Part shown: piece after piece, positions 7,880-15,636 of the stretch | Position numbering within the stretch: position 1 is the stretch's first letter | How the letters are laid out: every line of letters starts with the position of its first letter | Source of the DNA: Erysipelotrichaceae bacterium | GTDB taxonomy: Bacteria > Bacillota_I > Bacilli_A > Erysipelotrichales > Erysipelotrichaceae | NCBI GenBank assembly: GCA_003543215.1 | Contig: DPJD01000002.1 | Coordinates: forward strand, 138,622 to 185,468 | Length of the DNA: 46,847 nt | Reading direction: 5' to 3' | Made by a program: the position numbers and the translations under genes | Notes under the pieces: generated by a model | Told to the model about the DNA's origin: nothing | Database searches by the model: none | Seen by the model: the letters and a program-made list of their open reading frames with translations, nothing else

Positions 7880-8639
7880 GCTCGTCCCCTCCCTGTTTAC
7901 CATAAGACATCAATACTTTTGGAACCATCAACTTCCATTCACGATCATAAAAGCTTTCCATTTTATTATTCGATACGAGATATCTTCTGCTTTTTCCAAC
8001 TTTACGCTTACAATAATCAAGAAAATCGTTTGGTATCTTTAAATCAGCTGCGAACCTACTTAATATATACCCAGCTTTTTGATAAAGTCCTTGAATGTCG
8101 TAAATATCTAAGTAAAATCTCAACTTCTGTGCATCGAGATAATACACAGCATCGATACACTTCAACAGTTCCTCTAGACCCCCAACCTTGTTCAAATCAT
8201 GAATACTATCGATTACGGTTCGCTCTATGTCTGTGATACGAACATTCTGAATATTCTTAGCCTCTATTACACCTTCATTCATTCTTGACGCAATGAAACG
8301 ATAGGTCAGATTATCATAAACGAAGGCTTGAAATTTGGACTTTGAAGAGACATATACTTCATAATAGACTTGGTTCGCAAAGCCATAGTACTCAAAAGCA
8401 CTATGATGCGAAATATAAGCATCCTCATTGATTGAACAGGCAATCTGATAGCGATTCGCCATAATCTGCCCACTCGCTGGATTCACGACTGAGTAGGCAT
8501 TACTCCTGATTTTTCGAACCAAGTCCTTTTTAATCATACTTCTTAATTGAGAGTATGCCGTTTTTGTATTTCCAGAGATCTTTTTTACATCTTCAATTGA
8601 AAAAACTGGATGTTTAGCCATTTCACGATAGACTTTCAT
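7872..8639 (-). CDS. AbiEi-type antitoxin / transcriptional regulator
   Basis: The 255-residue protein begins with a winged-helix domain (MAKHPVFSIEDVKKISG then LRSMIKKDLVRKIRSNAYSVV, residues 7-55), followed by an AbiEi-like effector domain containing AYISHHSAFEYYGF and VRITDIERTVIDSI. In family members the N-terminal domain autoregulates the operon and the C-terminal domain provides the antitoxin activity. It overlaps the downstream nucleotidyltransferase, as expected for a type IV pair. It is longer than and unlike the antitoxin at 135-731, so the two modules were probably acquired separately. The 249 bases upstream hold only AT-rich promoter-like sequence and no gene I can support. Confidence 0.85.
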   Translation of the reverse strand: MKVYREMAKHPVFSIEDVKKISGNTKTAYSQLRSMIKKDLVRKIRSNAYSVVNPASGQIMANRYQIACSINEDAYISHHSAFEYYGFANQVYYEVYVSSKSKFQAFVYDNLTYRFIASRMNEGVIEAKNIQNVRITDIERTVIDSIHDLNKVGGLEELLKCIDAVYYLDAQKLRFYLDIYDIQGLYQKAGYILSRFAADLKIPNDFLDYCKRKVGKSRRYLVSNNKMESFYDREWKLMVPKVLMSYGKQGGDELV

Positions 8640-8825
8640 TTCTTACCTCGCTTTATTTTTTGAAATTTATTCTTCATAGATAGAGATTATTCGGTCAAAT
8701 TTAAAATATATCTCTTATTTAATTTAATATTAGCACCTTGTTCTTGATTATTAAAGAATTTTTATCCATTTATAAATTTATATACGATTGGATTAATCTT
8801 ATGTTTGAATGCGTACTTGTACATG

Positions 8826-8845
8826 AAAAAAGTCACACTGTGACT
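8826..8845 (-). terminator. Intrinsic terminator of the YaaA operon
   Basis: On the minus strand a six-bp stem AGTCAC/GTGACT with a three-base loop is followed by six T. It lies 44 bases beyond the yaaA stop. The inner AGTCACA-TGTGACT sequence is a near-perfect palindrome. Confidence 0.7.
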
Positions 8846-8888
8846 CTTTGTAAGTTGGATGTTATTTTCAATGTAAACTCTTTATGGT

Positions 8889-9623
8889 TTAACATTCCAA
8901 AACACTATGCTGAGGTCGAGAGAAAATTGATTGACCTTCACTGGATAAATCCGGACGATAATGATAGTTCATGCCTGTAAACACTTGAATGTCATCGGGA
9001 TGCTTTATTTGATTTTGAATGCACCAACGTGCCAATGACCCGCGCGCTTGTTTCGCAAAGGAACTGATGATTTTAAGTTCCCCATCGACCTCTTCATAGA
9101 ACTCTACACGATGAAGCTTATCTTGCAATACTTTGACAAGCTGAGAAAACTCTTTTGAGCTGAGATCCAAAATCCAATCATCTCGCTCAAGTTCCCTAAC
9201 GATCTTGTCCTTCCAGAGTTTCAAGAGATGGATGTCTTTATGATGCATCGTGAAATCCAAACGATAATTATGGATCTTGTCCAAAGGTCTAAGCATGCCC
9301 CAATAGGCAGAAAGAACACGTAGATGTTTCTGTGCAAAAAGGAGTTCATGGCTACTTAAGCTCTTCAACTCTAAGGCATCAAAAGCCACCCCTTGATACA
9401 CATCCATCATGGCTAAGCTTTGAGGTCGTTTCTTGTGAATTTGTTCAACTGTCGAATCTAAGAGATCCCCTTTGAGCTTCATCATGGAGCCAATCGATTC
9501 CTTATCCAAGCTTTGAAGCCAAACTCTTAGCTCAGATGCCTCTGCTTTAAAACGAGGTTCTGTGAGCTTCGTTTGATGTTTGATATCACTTTGTGTCTTG
9601 CTGGGCGATAAGAGTATCTTCAT
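8889..9623 (-). CDS. yaaA: YaaA family (UPF0246) peroxide stress protein
   Basis: The 244-residue product matches the UPF0246/YaaA family: start MKILLSPSKTQ, the YQGVAFDAL and FAQKHLRVLSAYWGMLRPLD blocks (about 87-130), YRLDF, DLSSKEFS and a C-terminal SSFAKQARGSLARW. In Escherichia coli YaaA lowers intracellular iron and protects DNA under peroxide stress, and a DNA-binding fold has been reported. The ATG at 9623 has a clear GGAGG site. The longer frame to 9704 would run deep into the upstream gene. Its start lies 38 bases inside the methyltransferase gene, so the three genes 10744-8889 are translationally chained. Confidence 0.9.
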   Translation of the reverse strand: MKILLSPSKTQSDIKHQTKLTEPRFKAEASELRVWLQSLDKESIGSMMKLKGDLLDSTVEQIHKKRPQSLAMMDVYQGVAFDALELKSLSSHELLFAQKHLRVLSAYWGMLRPLDKIHNYRLDFTMHHKDIHLLKLWKDKIVRELERDDWILDLSSKEFSQLVKVLQDKLHRVEFYEEVDGELKIISSFAKQARGSLARWCIQNQIKHPDDIQVFTGMNYHYRPDLSSEGQSIFSRPQHSVLEC

Positions 9624-10185
9624 TAAAACCTCCGATATATAAGGCTGAACCAGAATTAATTGGGAAAATAGCATGTTCAGGAAAGAAAGATTTAAACTCC
9701 CCATTGAACTGTTTCATAAAATTGAAATAGTCCCCTTGTTCGACAAACTCCACGATATCCGTAAAAAGATGTCGCTTTCCGTAATAATCATACACGATGA
9801 CCAAGTCCGCCACACGTTTCATTTCACTCAAGACATGAAGACGATCCTTTGCTTTCAAACCATGCAAGACAAAACTAGTCAATACGACATCAAACTGTTT
9901 ATCTTCAAACGGGAGCTTTTGCGTAATATCCAATTGATCCACATAGATATCAGGATTTAAGCGACGCATGACACGCACCATCGCCTTGCTTCCATCCACG
10001 GCCAATACATCATGATCAACACTCAAAAGTGAAGCCATCGCACCGGTTCCAGCCCCTAAATCCAATATTTTGGAATGCGGTTTTAAAGCCATGGCTTCAA
10101 TCACACGTTTATAGTGCTTGCGTTGAACGCCATAGAACCAAGCATAAGGCTCCGCAATCCATTCAAACAGATCAAGATGTTGCAT
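9586..10185 (-). CDS. SAM-dependent class I methyltransferase
   Basis: The 199-residue protein carries SAM-binding motif I, ILDLGAGTGAMASLL (about 40-54), an acidic residue after the second strand (VLAVDGSKAM), a motif IV-like FDVVLTSFVLHGLK (about 98-111), and a short C-terminal lid. This is the UbiE/Methyltransf_11 type of core. The substrate cannot be read from sequence. It overlaps the Fe-S membrane protein gene upstream by 14 bases and the YaaA gene downstream by 38 bases. Confidence 0.85.
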   Translation of the reverse strand: MQHLDLFEWIAEPYAWFYGVQRKHYKRVIEAMALKPHSKILDLGAGTGAMASLLSVDHDVLAVDGSKAMVRVMRRLNPDIYVDQLDITQKLPFEDKQFDVVLTSFVLHGLKAKDRLHVLSEMKRVADLVIVYDYYGKRHLFTDIVEFVEQGDYFNFMKQFNGEFKSFFPEHAIFPINSGSALYIGGFNEDTLIAQQDTK

Positions 10186-10744
10186 GTTTCTTCACCACCG
10201 ATAAAGTATTCACCGGACAGACCGCACACCAAATTCGCGGGGCATAGAAAACACCGAGAACCAAACCAATCAAAGTCGAAGACAAAGTCATCGAATAGAT
10301 GCGATAACTGAAATGCGTTAGAAACTCGGGTAATTGAAGACTCAGAAGTTGCGGTAAAGTAAAAGGTGCTTGAAACGCCATGAACAAACGCACATGAAGC
10401 AGGCCATCGATGCGACCCAATGCCACCATAAGAGTAGACATGCTTGCAAAGAAGAAATTGAGTCCCATGTACCAAACAAAAAACGACTTCACCTTTTGAT
10501 GCGTTAAGTTCTTTGGAAGCTTCTTATGTAAACTGATCTTGCTCAATGTCTTGGTTAGAAAACTTGCCCGTGGGCAAATCTTAGTGCACCAGGTCTTATC
10601 CTTGTTCACAAGGTAGAAACCTACTGCTCCAACATAACAACCCAAGCCCAACAAGGCAAAACTAATATGAACCATGCTCAAGCCAAATATGGCAATGGTA
10701 TAAAGAAATGATATATCTTGAAGATTTAACTTATTTTTCATCAT
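10172..10744 (-). CDS. NapH/Fer4_5-like membrane Fe-S protein, short form
   Basis: The 190-residue protein has about four membrane segments (roughly 15-45, 90-110, 120-140, 150-170) and two cysteine motifs after membrane segments: Cys53-Cys57 in WCTKICPRA and Cys173-Cys176 in WCAVCPVNTL. This is the pattern of the Fer4_5 membrane domain of NapH/CcoG/NosR-type electron carriers. Those proteins usually continue into classical ferredoxin domains, which are absent here. It may carry electrons across the membrane or only bind a cluster. The ATG at 10744 has AAGGGA upstream, and it is first in an overlapping three-gene operon with a methyltransferase and YaaA. Confidence 0.7.
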   Translation of the reverse strand: MMKNKLNLQDISFLYTIAIFGLSMVHISFALLGLGCYVGAVGFYLVNKDKTWCTKICPRASFLTKTLSKISLHKKLPKNLTHQKVKSFFVWYMGLNFFFASMSTLMVALGRIDGLLHVRLFMAFQAPFTLPQLLSLQLPEFLTHFSYRIYSMTLSSTLIGLVLGVFYAPRIWCAVCPVNTLSVVKKHATS

Positions 10745-10803
10745 CTGTCCCTTTTGATGGGTTTATTCTAGCACATTCAAGTAGAATATGGCATACTATT
10801 GCT

Positions 10804-11157
10804 ATGTTAAAAAATAAGAAACTACTCTATCTCTTTTATACCATTACCTTAACGATGATTCTGTATTCCAGTGTCATCTACTTTGAGAATAAACAATATT
10901 GGGATCTCTGGATCAATCTTGAATTCATCACCATGCTTGTCTATATGGTCTTCTTCTATCCCAAACATCCCTTGAAGATGGGCTTTATGGCCTTCCAATT
11001 TCTTCTGGTTCATTTCTTAAGCTATGGACTTCGTGGTTTGATCATAAGCAATTGGCTTCATGTCTTATTCGCAGTACTCTACATCATTGTCTATGTTATA
11101 TACATGTTACGACGCAAATCTAAAAAGATACCCATTTATTTTAATCCCAAACGTTAA
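10804..11157 (+). CDS. Small four-span membrane protein, unknown function
   Basis: The 117-residue protein has about four hydrophobic segments (roughly 8-27, 33-52, 57-75, 82-103) and a basic tail (RRKSKKIP). I do not recognise a family. The ATG at 10804 starts naturally before the first membrane segment (MLKNKKLL), but no good ribosome binding site precedes it, and AT-rich promoter-like sequence runs right up to the start, so the transcript may have a very short leader. A longer frame from 10708 would overlap the divergent gene. It ends at a strong hairpin terminator. Confidence 0.65.
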   Translation: MLKNKKLLYLFYTITLTMILYSSVIYFENKQYWDLWINLEFITMLVYMVFFYPKHPLKMGFMAFQFLLVHFLSYGLRGLIISNWLHVLFAVLYIIVYVIYMLRRKSKKIPIYFNPKR

Positions 11158-11191
11158 ACAAGGCGGTTCAATCATTGAACTGCCTTGTTTT
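11158..11191. terminator. Bidirectional terminator between convergent genes
   Basis: A 14-bp stem with one G-T wobble (ACAAGGC... / ...GCCTTGT) and a three-base loop lies directly after the small membrane protein stop at 11157 and before the end of the convergent CNNM gene at 11199. Both sides have short T-rich flanks, so it probably serves both genes. Confidence 0.8.
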
Positions 11192-11198
11192 ATGATTT

Positions 11199-12452
11199 CT
11201 ATTCGCCTGAACTTCCATCCTCATCAAATTGTAATACGGTAACACGCACTTGAATCGCCTTAAGGGCTTCAACCAGACAAACCTCAACCTCGAGATTCTG
11301 GAAGTAGAAACGATCCCCCTTTTGAGGCCAATGCCCCAACTGTCGGGTCACCCAACCATTGACCGTCGCAATGTCCGTTTCATAATCCACATCCACCACT
11401 CTAAACAACTTATCCAAGCTCGCACGTCCAAAGACGAGATACACATTGCTTTCCACTTCTTCAATGTCCATGATGACTTCATCATGTTCATCCCAAATCT
11501 CTCCGACAAGCTCTTCCACAATGTCTTCCAAAGTCACGATCCCCACGGTTCCACCAAATTTATCTGAGACCACCGCAAGGTGACTCTTCTGCTCTTGAAG
11601 TTGGTGTAGGAGTTTCGATATCTTGACAGACTCCGTTGTATGGTAAACCGGTTTGATGAATTGTTTTGGACTGTTTGATTTACGCAAGAAGAAGTCTTTG
11701 AGATGAATCACACCAATGATGGTGTCGATTGAATTGCGATAAACCGGTAAGCGTGAATACCCACTCTCCGTGAACAGTTGATGGATCACCTCAATGGAAT
11801 CCTCTTCGGAAACTGCAACCAATTCCATTCGTGGCGTCAACACATCCGATACATCCAAGTCATTGAATTCAATCGCATTGCGAATCAAATCCCCTTCGTG
11901 CTGCTCGATCTCACCCTCGGAAGTGGCTTCTTCAACCATTGTGATCAATTCTTCTTCCGTGATGCCACGGGTATCCTTGATTTTAACCAGCTTTGAAAGC
12001 ATCTTCTTCCACAGCGCAAAAAACCAGTTCAATGGCGCAAACACAAAAGTAAGCAACTTCACAAACGGTGTCGCAAACATCGCAAAACTCTCAGGTGCTT
12101 CCTTAGCCAAACTCTTTGGAGATATCTCACCAAAGATGAGCACTAAGATCGTCATCACGATCGTAGAAATGGTGACACCGGCTTCGTCATAGTATTGAAC
12201 GAAAATCAAGGTTGCCAGTGAAGCTGCCCCGATATTGACGATGTTATTGCCGATAAGGATCGTTGAAAGCAACTTGTCATAGTCTTCCGCAAGTTCGAGG
12301 ACATGTTTCGCTTTTTTATTGCCATTCGAGACCATCGTCTTTAATCGAATCTTATTGAGTGTTGAAAAGGCTGTTTCTGTCGCAGAAAAGAAAGCAGACA
12401 TTAAAATCAGCCCTGTTAAAATGATGATCAGTAAAATAGTTTCATTATCCAT
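11199..12452 (-). CDS. CNNM/CorC-type membrane protein with CBS pair (HlyC/CorC family)
   Basis: The 417-residue protein has the CNNM/DUF21 membrane domain (1-about 175; segments near 5-25, 60-85, 95-115, 125-145, with ATETAFSTLN), a CBS pair (about 200-325, including VLTPRMELVAVS and SGYSRLPVYR), and the C-terminal CorC_HlyC domain (about 335-410). The family includes Na+-coupled Mg2+ exporters regulated by Mg-ATP at the CBS pair. Transport of Mg2+ or another divalent ion is inferred from the family. The start has a GGAG element about 12 bases upstream. A long, partly structured intergenic region precedes it. Confidence 0.88.
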   Translation of the reverse strand: MDNETILLIIILTGLILMSAFFSATETAFSTLNKIRLKTMVSNGNKKAKHVLELAEDYDKLLSTILIGNNIVNIGAASLATLIFVQYYDEAGVTISTIVMTILVLIFGEISPKSLAKEAPESFAMFATPFVKLLTFVFAPLNWFFALWKKMLSKLVKIKDTRGITEEELITMVEEATSEGEIEQHEGDLIRNAIEFNDLDVSDVLTPRMELVAVSEEDSIEVIHQLFTESGYSRLPVYRNSIDTIIGVIHLKDFFLRKSNSPKQFIKPVYHTTESVKISKLLHQLQEQKSHLAVVSDKFGGTVGIVTLEDIVEELVGEIWDEHDEVIMDIEEVESNVYLVFGRASLDKLFRVVDVDYETDIATVNGWVTRQLGHWPQKGDRFYFQNLEVEVCLVEALKAIQVRVTVLQFDEDGSSGE

Positions 12453-12932
12453 ATTGATACGGTTCTCCTTTAATTATACAAGTAAATAGAAGTTCCGTTC
12501 TAAAGTCTTAATTGATTTATCCAACATACACAAGTGGACAAGCGATGCAAATGATCCTTGTTTAATGTGTTGTATGTTCGGTGATTCTCATCGGTGCTAC
12601 TGTCAGCTTCCATGGGGTATTGTATTCCCTTTCATGATTGAAATTCTTATGAATGATACCATTCACAAGCCACATCGTCAAACATCCTTCTAATCATTGA
12701 TTTTCATACACATTACATAAGCATGAGGAAAAATCAATCATAGATGGTCTAAACACATCTCCATTACACATCTAAAATCGGCAATATCGTGATTTACCGT
12801 ATAAATAGGCGTATGATGAAGTTGAGCAAGATTGTTGCGTGTGACTAACATCACAGTGTACATTAGACTCATCAGAAAATGATCTTCATGTCAAAGGTGA
12901 AGGCCCATTGATGACAATGGTAAAGGAGAATT
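12453..12932. other. 480-bp intergenic region between divergent CNNM and oxidoreductase genes
   Basis: I see no gene here. It holds the promoters of both flanking units. At about 12522-12582 two segments (AACATACA and its complement, each flanked by CAAG/CTTG) could form a bulged hairpin. A CRP/FNR-like palindrome is at 12840-12855. A small hairpin CCATTG/CAATGG lies directly before the GGAGA ribosome binding site of the 12933 gene. I found no T-box, M-box or other riboswitch core that I recognise. Confidence 0.5.
12840..12855. promoter_or_regulatory. CRP/FNR-family operator upstream of the 2-oxoacid oxidoreductase
   Basis: The sequence TGTGA-CTAACA-TCACA is a perfect match to the 16-bp CRP/FNR palindrome TGTGA-N6-TCACA. 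Its centre is about 85 bases before the ATG at 12933. Bacillus Fnr uses the same motif. A possible -35 TTGAGC (about 12821) and -10 TAACAT overlapping the palindrome would place the protein over the promoter, so repression or activation cannot be decided. No CRP/FNR-type regulator gene is in the window. Confidence 0.55.
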
Positions 12933-14618
12933 ATGAAAGATTCGATTACGATTGTACTCTCGGGTGAAGCCGGACAAGGACTCCAGACCGTTGAAGAATT
13001 CCTTGTGGAATCACTCACTCAAGAATGTCATGTATTTTCATCCAAAGAAGTCATGAGCCGTGTTCGCGGTGGAAACAATACCGCTACGATACGGATCTCA
13101 AATGAACCGATTCAAGCCTTACGGTATACCGCAGATTTGGTGTTTTTATTCAATGATCATGCGATTGAACGCTTGATTCCACGATTGACACCCAAATCAC
13201 AAATCATAGGCGAAGAAGGCTTCTTAAGTGATGACTTGAAAGCGAAGTATGCTTTCACTTCCATCAACTTCATGAGCATTGCCAAAGAAGCTGGCAACCG
13301 ATTGTATTTCAATACAGCGATGTTTGGATACATCCTCGGTCTACTCAATGGCTCGGTTAAGTTTGCACACAATGCCATCACCAAACGTTTCGAAAAACGG
13401 GGTGAAGCCGTTGTCATAGGCAATATCGCAGCGTTTGACAGGGGTTATCAACTGGGTCAAGATTCTGTGATCAAGTTTGATTTCAAACCCAATCCCGATT
13501 TTAAGCCAATGAAAACCACAACGGGTAATGATGTCTTAAGCATCGGCGCCTTGGCGGGTGGAGCCAACTACTTGGCAGCCTACCCCATGTCTCCAGGAAC
13601 CAGTTTAATGCAGCTGTTGGAAGCCAAAACCAATGATTTTGGTATTCTTGTCGAACAAGCTGAAGATGAAATCGCAGCCCTTAATATGGTTCTCGGTGCT
13701 TGGTATGCAGGTGCTCGTGCTCTTACCACAACCTCTGGTGGTGGTTTTGCACTGATGAGTGAAGCCGTCAGCTTATCCGGCATGACCGAAACCCCTGCTG
13801 TCATCCATGTCGCACAGCGACCCGGACCGGCTACAGGTCTTCCAACCCGAACCGAACAAGCTGATTTAAACCTTGTCCTCTATGCTGGACATGGCGAATT
13901 CCCACGCATGATCTATGCGCCTGGACGTTTAAGCTCAGGCTTAGAACTCATGGCTAGAGCCTTCCATATGGCCGATAAGTATCAGATTCCAGTCTTCATG
14001 TTATCGGATCAATATTGGTTGGAATCCATTGCCCAAACCGAAGCACTGAAGATTCCGCGTACTTATGGCGAGAATTTGATTACTGAAAGTGATCGTGATT
14101 ATAAACGTTATCGCTTCGATGAAAGTGGTCTATCCCCACGCTCAGTCCCTGGCTTTGGCAAAGGCTTCGTCAAAGTTGACAGTGATGAACATGATGAAGA
14201 AGGACTCATTACCGAATCCTTTGATATGCGTGTTCAAATGCATGAGAAACGTTTGAACAAAGCGAAACTAATGGAAGAAGACATCGTTCAACCGCAGGTC
14301 GTGGGTAATAAGGATGAAAAGAATTTGATCATCGCTTGGGGTTCAACCTACGGTGTCCTTAATGAATTGATTGCGGATAAACCGGAATGGACCTTGATGC
14401 ATTTTGAGCAAGTCTATCCACTTCCGCTTGGTTTGGAAGAACGTTTAGCTAAAGCTGAGAAGATCGTCGTGATTGAAAACAATGCGACGGGTCAATTCGC
14501 CAATCTCTTACAGATGACCTATGGCATCAAACTTCCAAAACGTATCTTGAAATACAACGGTGAACCATTCTTCATCGATGAACTTGAAGTCAAATTCACG
14601 GAGGTGTCAAATGGCTAG
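12933..14618 (+). CDS. 2-oxoacid:ferredoxin oxidoreductase, fused gamma-alpha subunit (KorA-like)
   Basis: The 561-residue protein has a gamma-type domain at the N terminus (about 1-180: VLSGEAGQGLQTVEEFL, SKEVMSRVRGGNNTATIR) joined to the pyrimidine-binding alpha domain (about 200-400: YPMSPGTSLMQLLE, EQAEDEIAALNMVLGAWYAGARALTTTSGGGFALM, QRPGPATGLPTRTEQADL) and a C-terminal transketolase-like domain. The enzyme oxidises 2-oxo acids to acyl-CoA with ferredoxin, using TPP in the partner subunit. Substrate type (2-oxoglutarate, branched chain or aryl) is not determined. The ribosome binding site AGGAGAATT is clear, and the gene overlaps the beta subunit by 8 bases. Confidence 0.9.
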   Translation: MKDSITIVLSGEAGQGLQTVEEFLVESLTQECHVFSSKEVMSRVRGGNNTATIRISNEPIQALRYTADLVFLFNDHAIERLIPRLTPKSQIIGEEGFLSDDLKAKYAFTSINFMSIAKEAGNRLYFNTAMFGYILGLLNGSVKFAHNAITKRFEKRGEAVVIGNIAAFDRGYQLGQDSVIKFDFKPNPDFKPMKTTTGNDVLSIGALAGGANYLAAYPMSPGTSLMQLLEAKTNDFGILVEQAEDEIAALNMVLGAWYAGARALTTTSGGGFALMSEAVSLSGMTETPAVIHVAQRPGPATGLPTRTEQADLNLVLYAGHGEFPRMIYAPGRLSSGLELMARAFHMADKYQIPVFMLSDQYWLESIAQTEALKIPRTYGENLITESDRDYKRYRFDESGLSPRSVPGFGKGFVKVDSDEHDEEGLITESFDMRVQMHEKRLNKAKLMEEDIVQPQVVGNKDEKNLIIAWGSTYGVLNELIADKPEWTLMHFEQVYPLPLGLEERLAKAEKIVVIENNATGQFANLLQMTYGIKLPKRILKYNGEPFFIDELEVKFTEVSNG

Positions 14619-15459
14619 TTTTTATTTCAATTATGATATCGATATGGCTTGGTGTCCTGGATGTGGAAACTTCCCCATTCGTGAAACCATCATATCGGCT
14701 TTAAATGAGTTGAATCTAGACCCAACCCAAGTCGTCTTCTCATCGGGTATCGGTCAAGCGGCAAAAATGCCTCAGTACATCGATTCCAACTATTTCAATG
14801 GTCTTCATGGACGTGGCTTGAGTGTCGCCAGTGCGATCTCACAAGTCAATCCAAAACTAACGGTCATTGCGGAAGGTGGTGATGGCGACATGTATGGTGA
14901 AGGTGGTAATCATCTCATCCACAACATCCGTCGTAATCCGAATCTTGTCCACATCGTGCATGACAACATGGTCTATGGTTTAACCAAAGGTCAAGCAGCC
15001 CCAACATCACCAATTGGTTTGGTTACGCCTACACAGATTGATGGCGTATACAACGAACCCATCAATCCAATGGCCTTAGCCCTTTCCCTCGGCGCTACGT
15101 TTGTAGCACGTGGCTTCAGTGGTGACAGTGTTAAGACTAAAGAACTGATCAAACTGGCCATCCAACATAAAGGCTATGCGATCATCGACATCTTCCATCC
15201 TTGTGTCACTTATAACAAAGTGAATACCTTTGCTTGGTATAAGAAGAACACCTACTGGTTGGATGAAAACCATGATCCTAAAAACAAAGAAGCCGCTATG
15301 AAACTTGCCTTGGATACGGAACGCCTAGCCTGTGGCGTCTTGTATCAAAATACCGATACAGCGGATTACTTTATGCGCAATCCTTTCTACAAAGGGGATG
15401 ATCGTCCATTCTATACCAAAACCAGAGATCTGGATGCGGTACAGAAGCTACTCGATTAG
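14611..15459 (+). CDS. 2-oxoacid:ferredoxin oxidoreductase, beta subunit (KorB-like)
   Basis: The 282-residue protein is the TPP- and [4Fe-4S]-binding subunit. Cys15 and Cys18 (WCPGCG) plus Cys198 (FHPCVTY) are cluster ligands. The TPP/Mg motif is GGDGD at 89-93 with Asn119 (HDNMVYGLTKGQ). The ATG at 14611 has a GGAGG site five to six bases upstream and overlaps the alpha stop. The long N-terminal extension of the open frame to 14560 is not used. With the alpha subunit it makes a complete two-gene enzyme with no separate delta ferredoxin. Tandem hairpin repeats follow the stop. Confidence 0.92.
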   Translation: MASFYFNYDIDMAWCPGCGNFPIRETIISALNELNLDPTQVVFSSGIGQAAKMPQYIDSNYFNGLHGRGLSVASAISQVNPKLTVIAEGGDGDMYGEGGNHLIHNIRRNPNLVHIVHDNMVYGLTKGQAAPTSPIGLVTPTQIDGVYNEPINPMALALSLGATFVARGFSGDSVKTKELIKLAIQHKGYAIIDIFHPCVTYNKVNTFAWYKKNTYWLDENHDPKNKEAAMKLALDTERLACGVLYQNTDTADYFMRNPFYKGDDRPFYTKTRDLDAVQKLLD

Positions 15460-15474
15460 CAAATCATCGACCAG

Positions 15475-15585
15475 ACTTTTAGGAATCATTTCCTAAAAGT
15501 TGGAATATTATAAAGTTTAAGGAATCATTTCCTAAAAGTTGGAATATTATAAAGTTTTAGGAATCATTTCCTATAACTATGGATT
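15475..15585. repeat. 39-bp tandem repeat (two full copies and a partial third) of hairpin units
   Basis: Units start at 15481, 15520 and 15559, exactly 39 bases apart. Each contains the inverted repeat AGGAA-TCAT-TTCCT, and the first copy extends to an 11-bp perfect stem (15475-15500) closing a four-base loop. The third copy decays after the hairpin. The block lies between the korB-like stop and the terminator of the convergent permease gene. The first hairpin could act as a terminator-like 3' end, although the following sequence is not a clean T run. Confidence 0.8.
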
Positions 15586-15601
15586 AATGAAGTTCTCAAA
15601 A

Positions 15602-15632
15602 AAATGGGTTCTACACAGTGTAGAGCCCATTT
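15602..15632 (-). terminator. Intrinsic terminator of the AI-2E-family permease gene
   Basis: A 13-bp stem with one G-T wobble (AAATGGG... / ...CCCATTT) and a short loop is followed on the minus strand by seven T. It starts about five bases beyond the permease stop. Confidence 0.85.
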
Positions 15633-15636
15633 ATCT

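Noticed and set aside
8831..8845. CRP/FNR-like operator at AGTCACA-TGTGACT
   Set aside because: The half-sites are in the opposite order (TCACA...TGTGA), and the hairpin followed by T residues on the minus strand is better explained as the yaaA terminator.
8738..8980. 80-residue plus-strand open frame between the second AbiE pair and yaaA
   Set aside because: It overlaps the yaaA 3' end and contains the yaaA terminator, has no good ribosome binding site and no recognisable domain.
12453..12932. T-box, M-box or other known riboswitch upstream of korA or the CNNM gene
   Set aside because: No T-box core (AGGGTGGnACCGCG) or M-box elements found on either strand.
15475..15585. CRISPR array
   Set aside because: The unit is contiguous with no variable spacers, and there are only two and a half copies with no cas genes.
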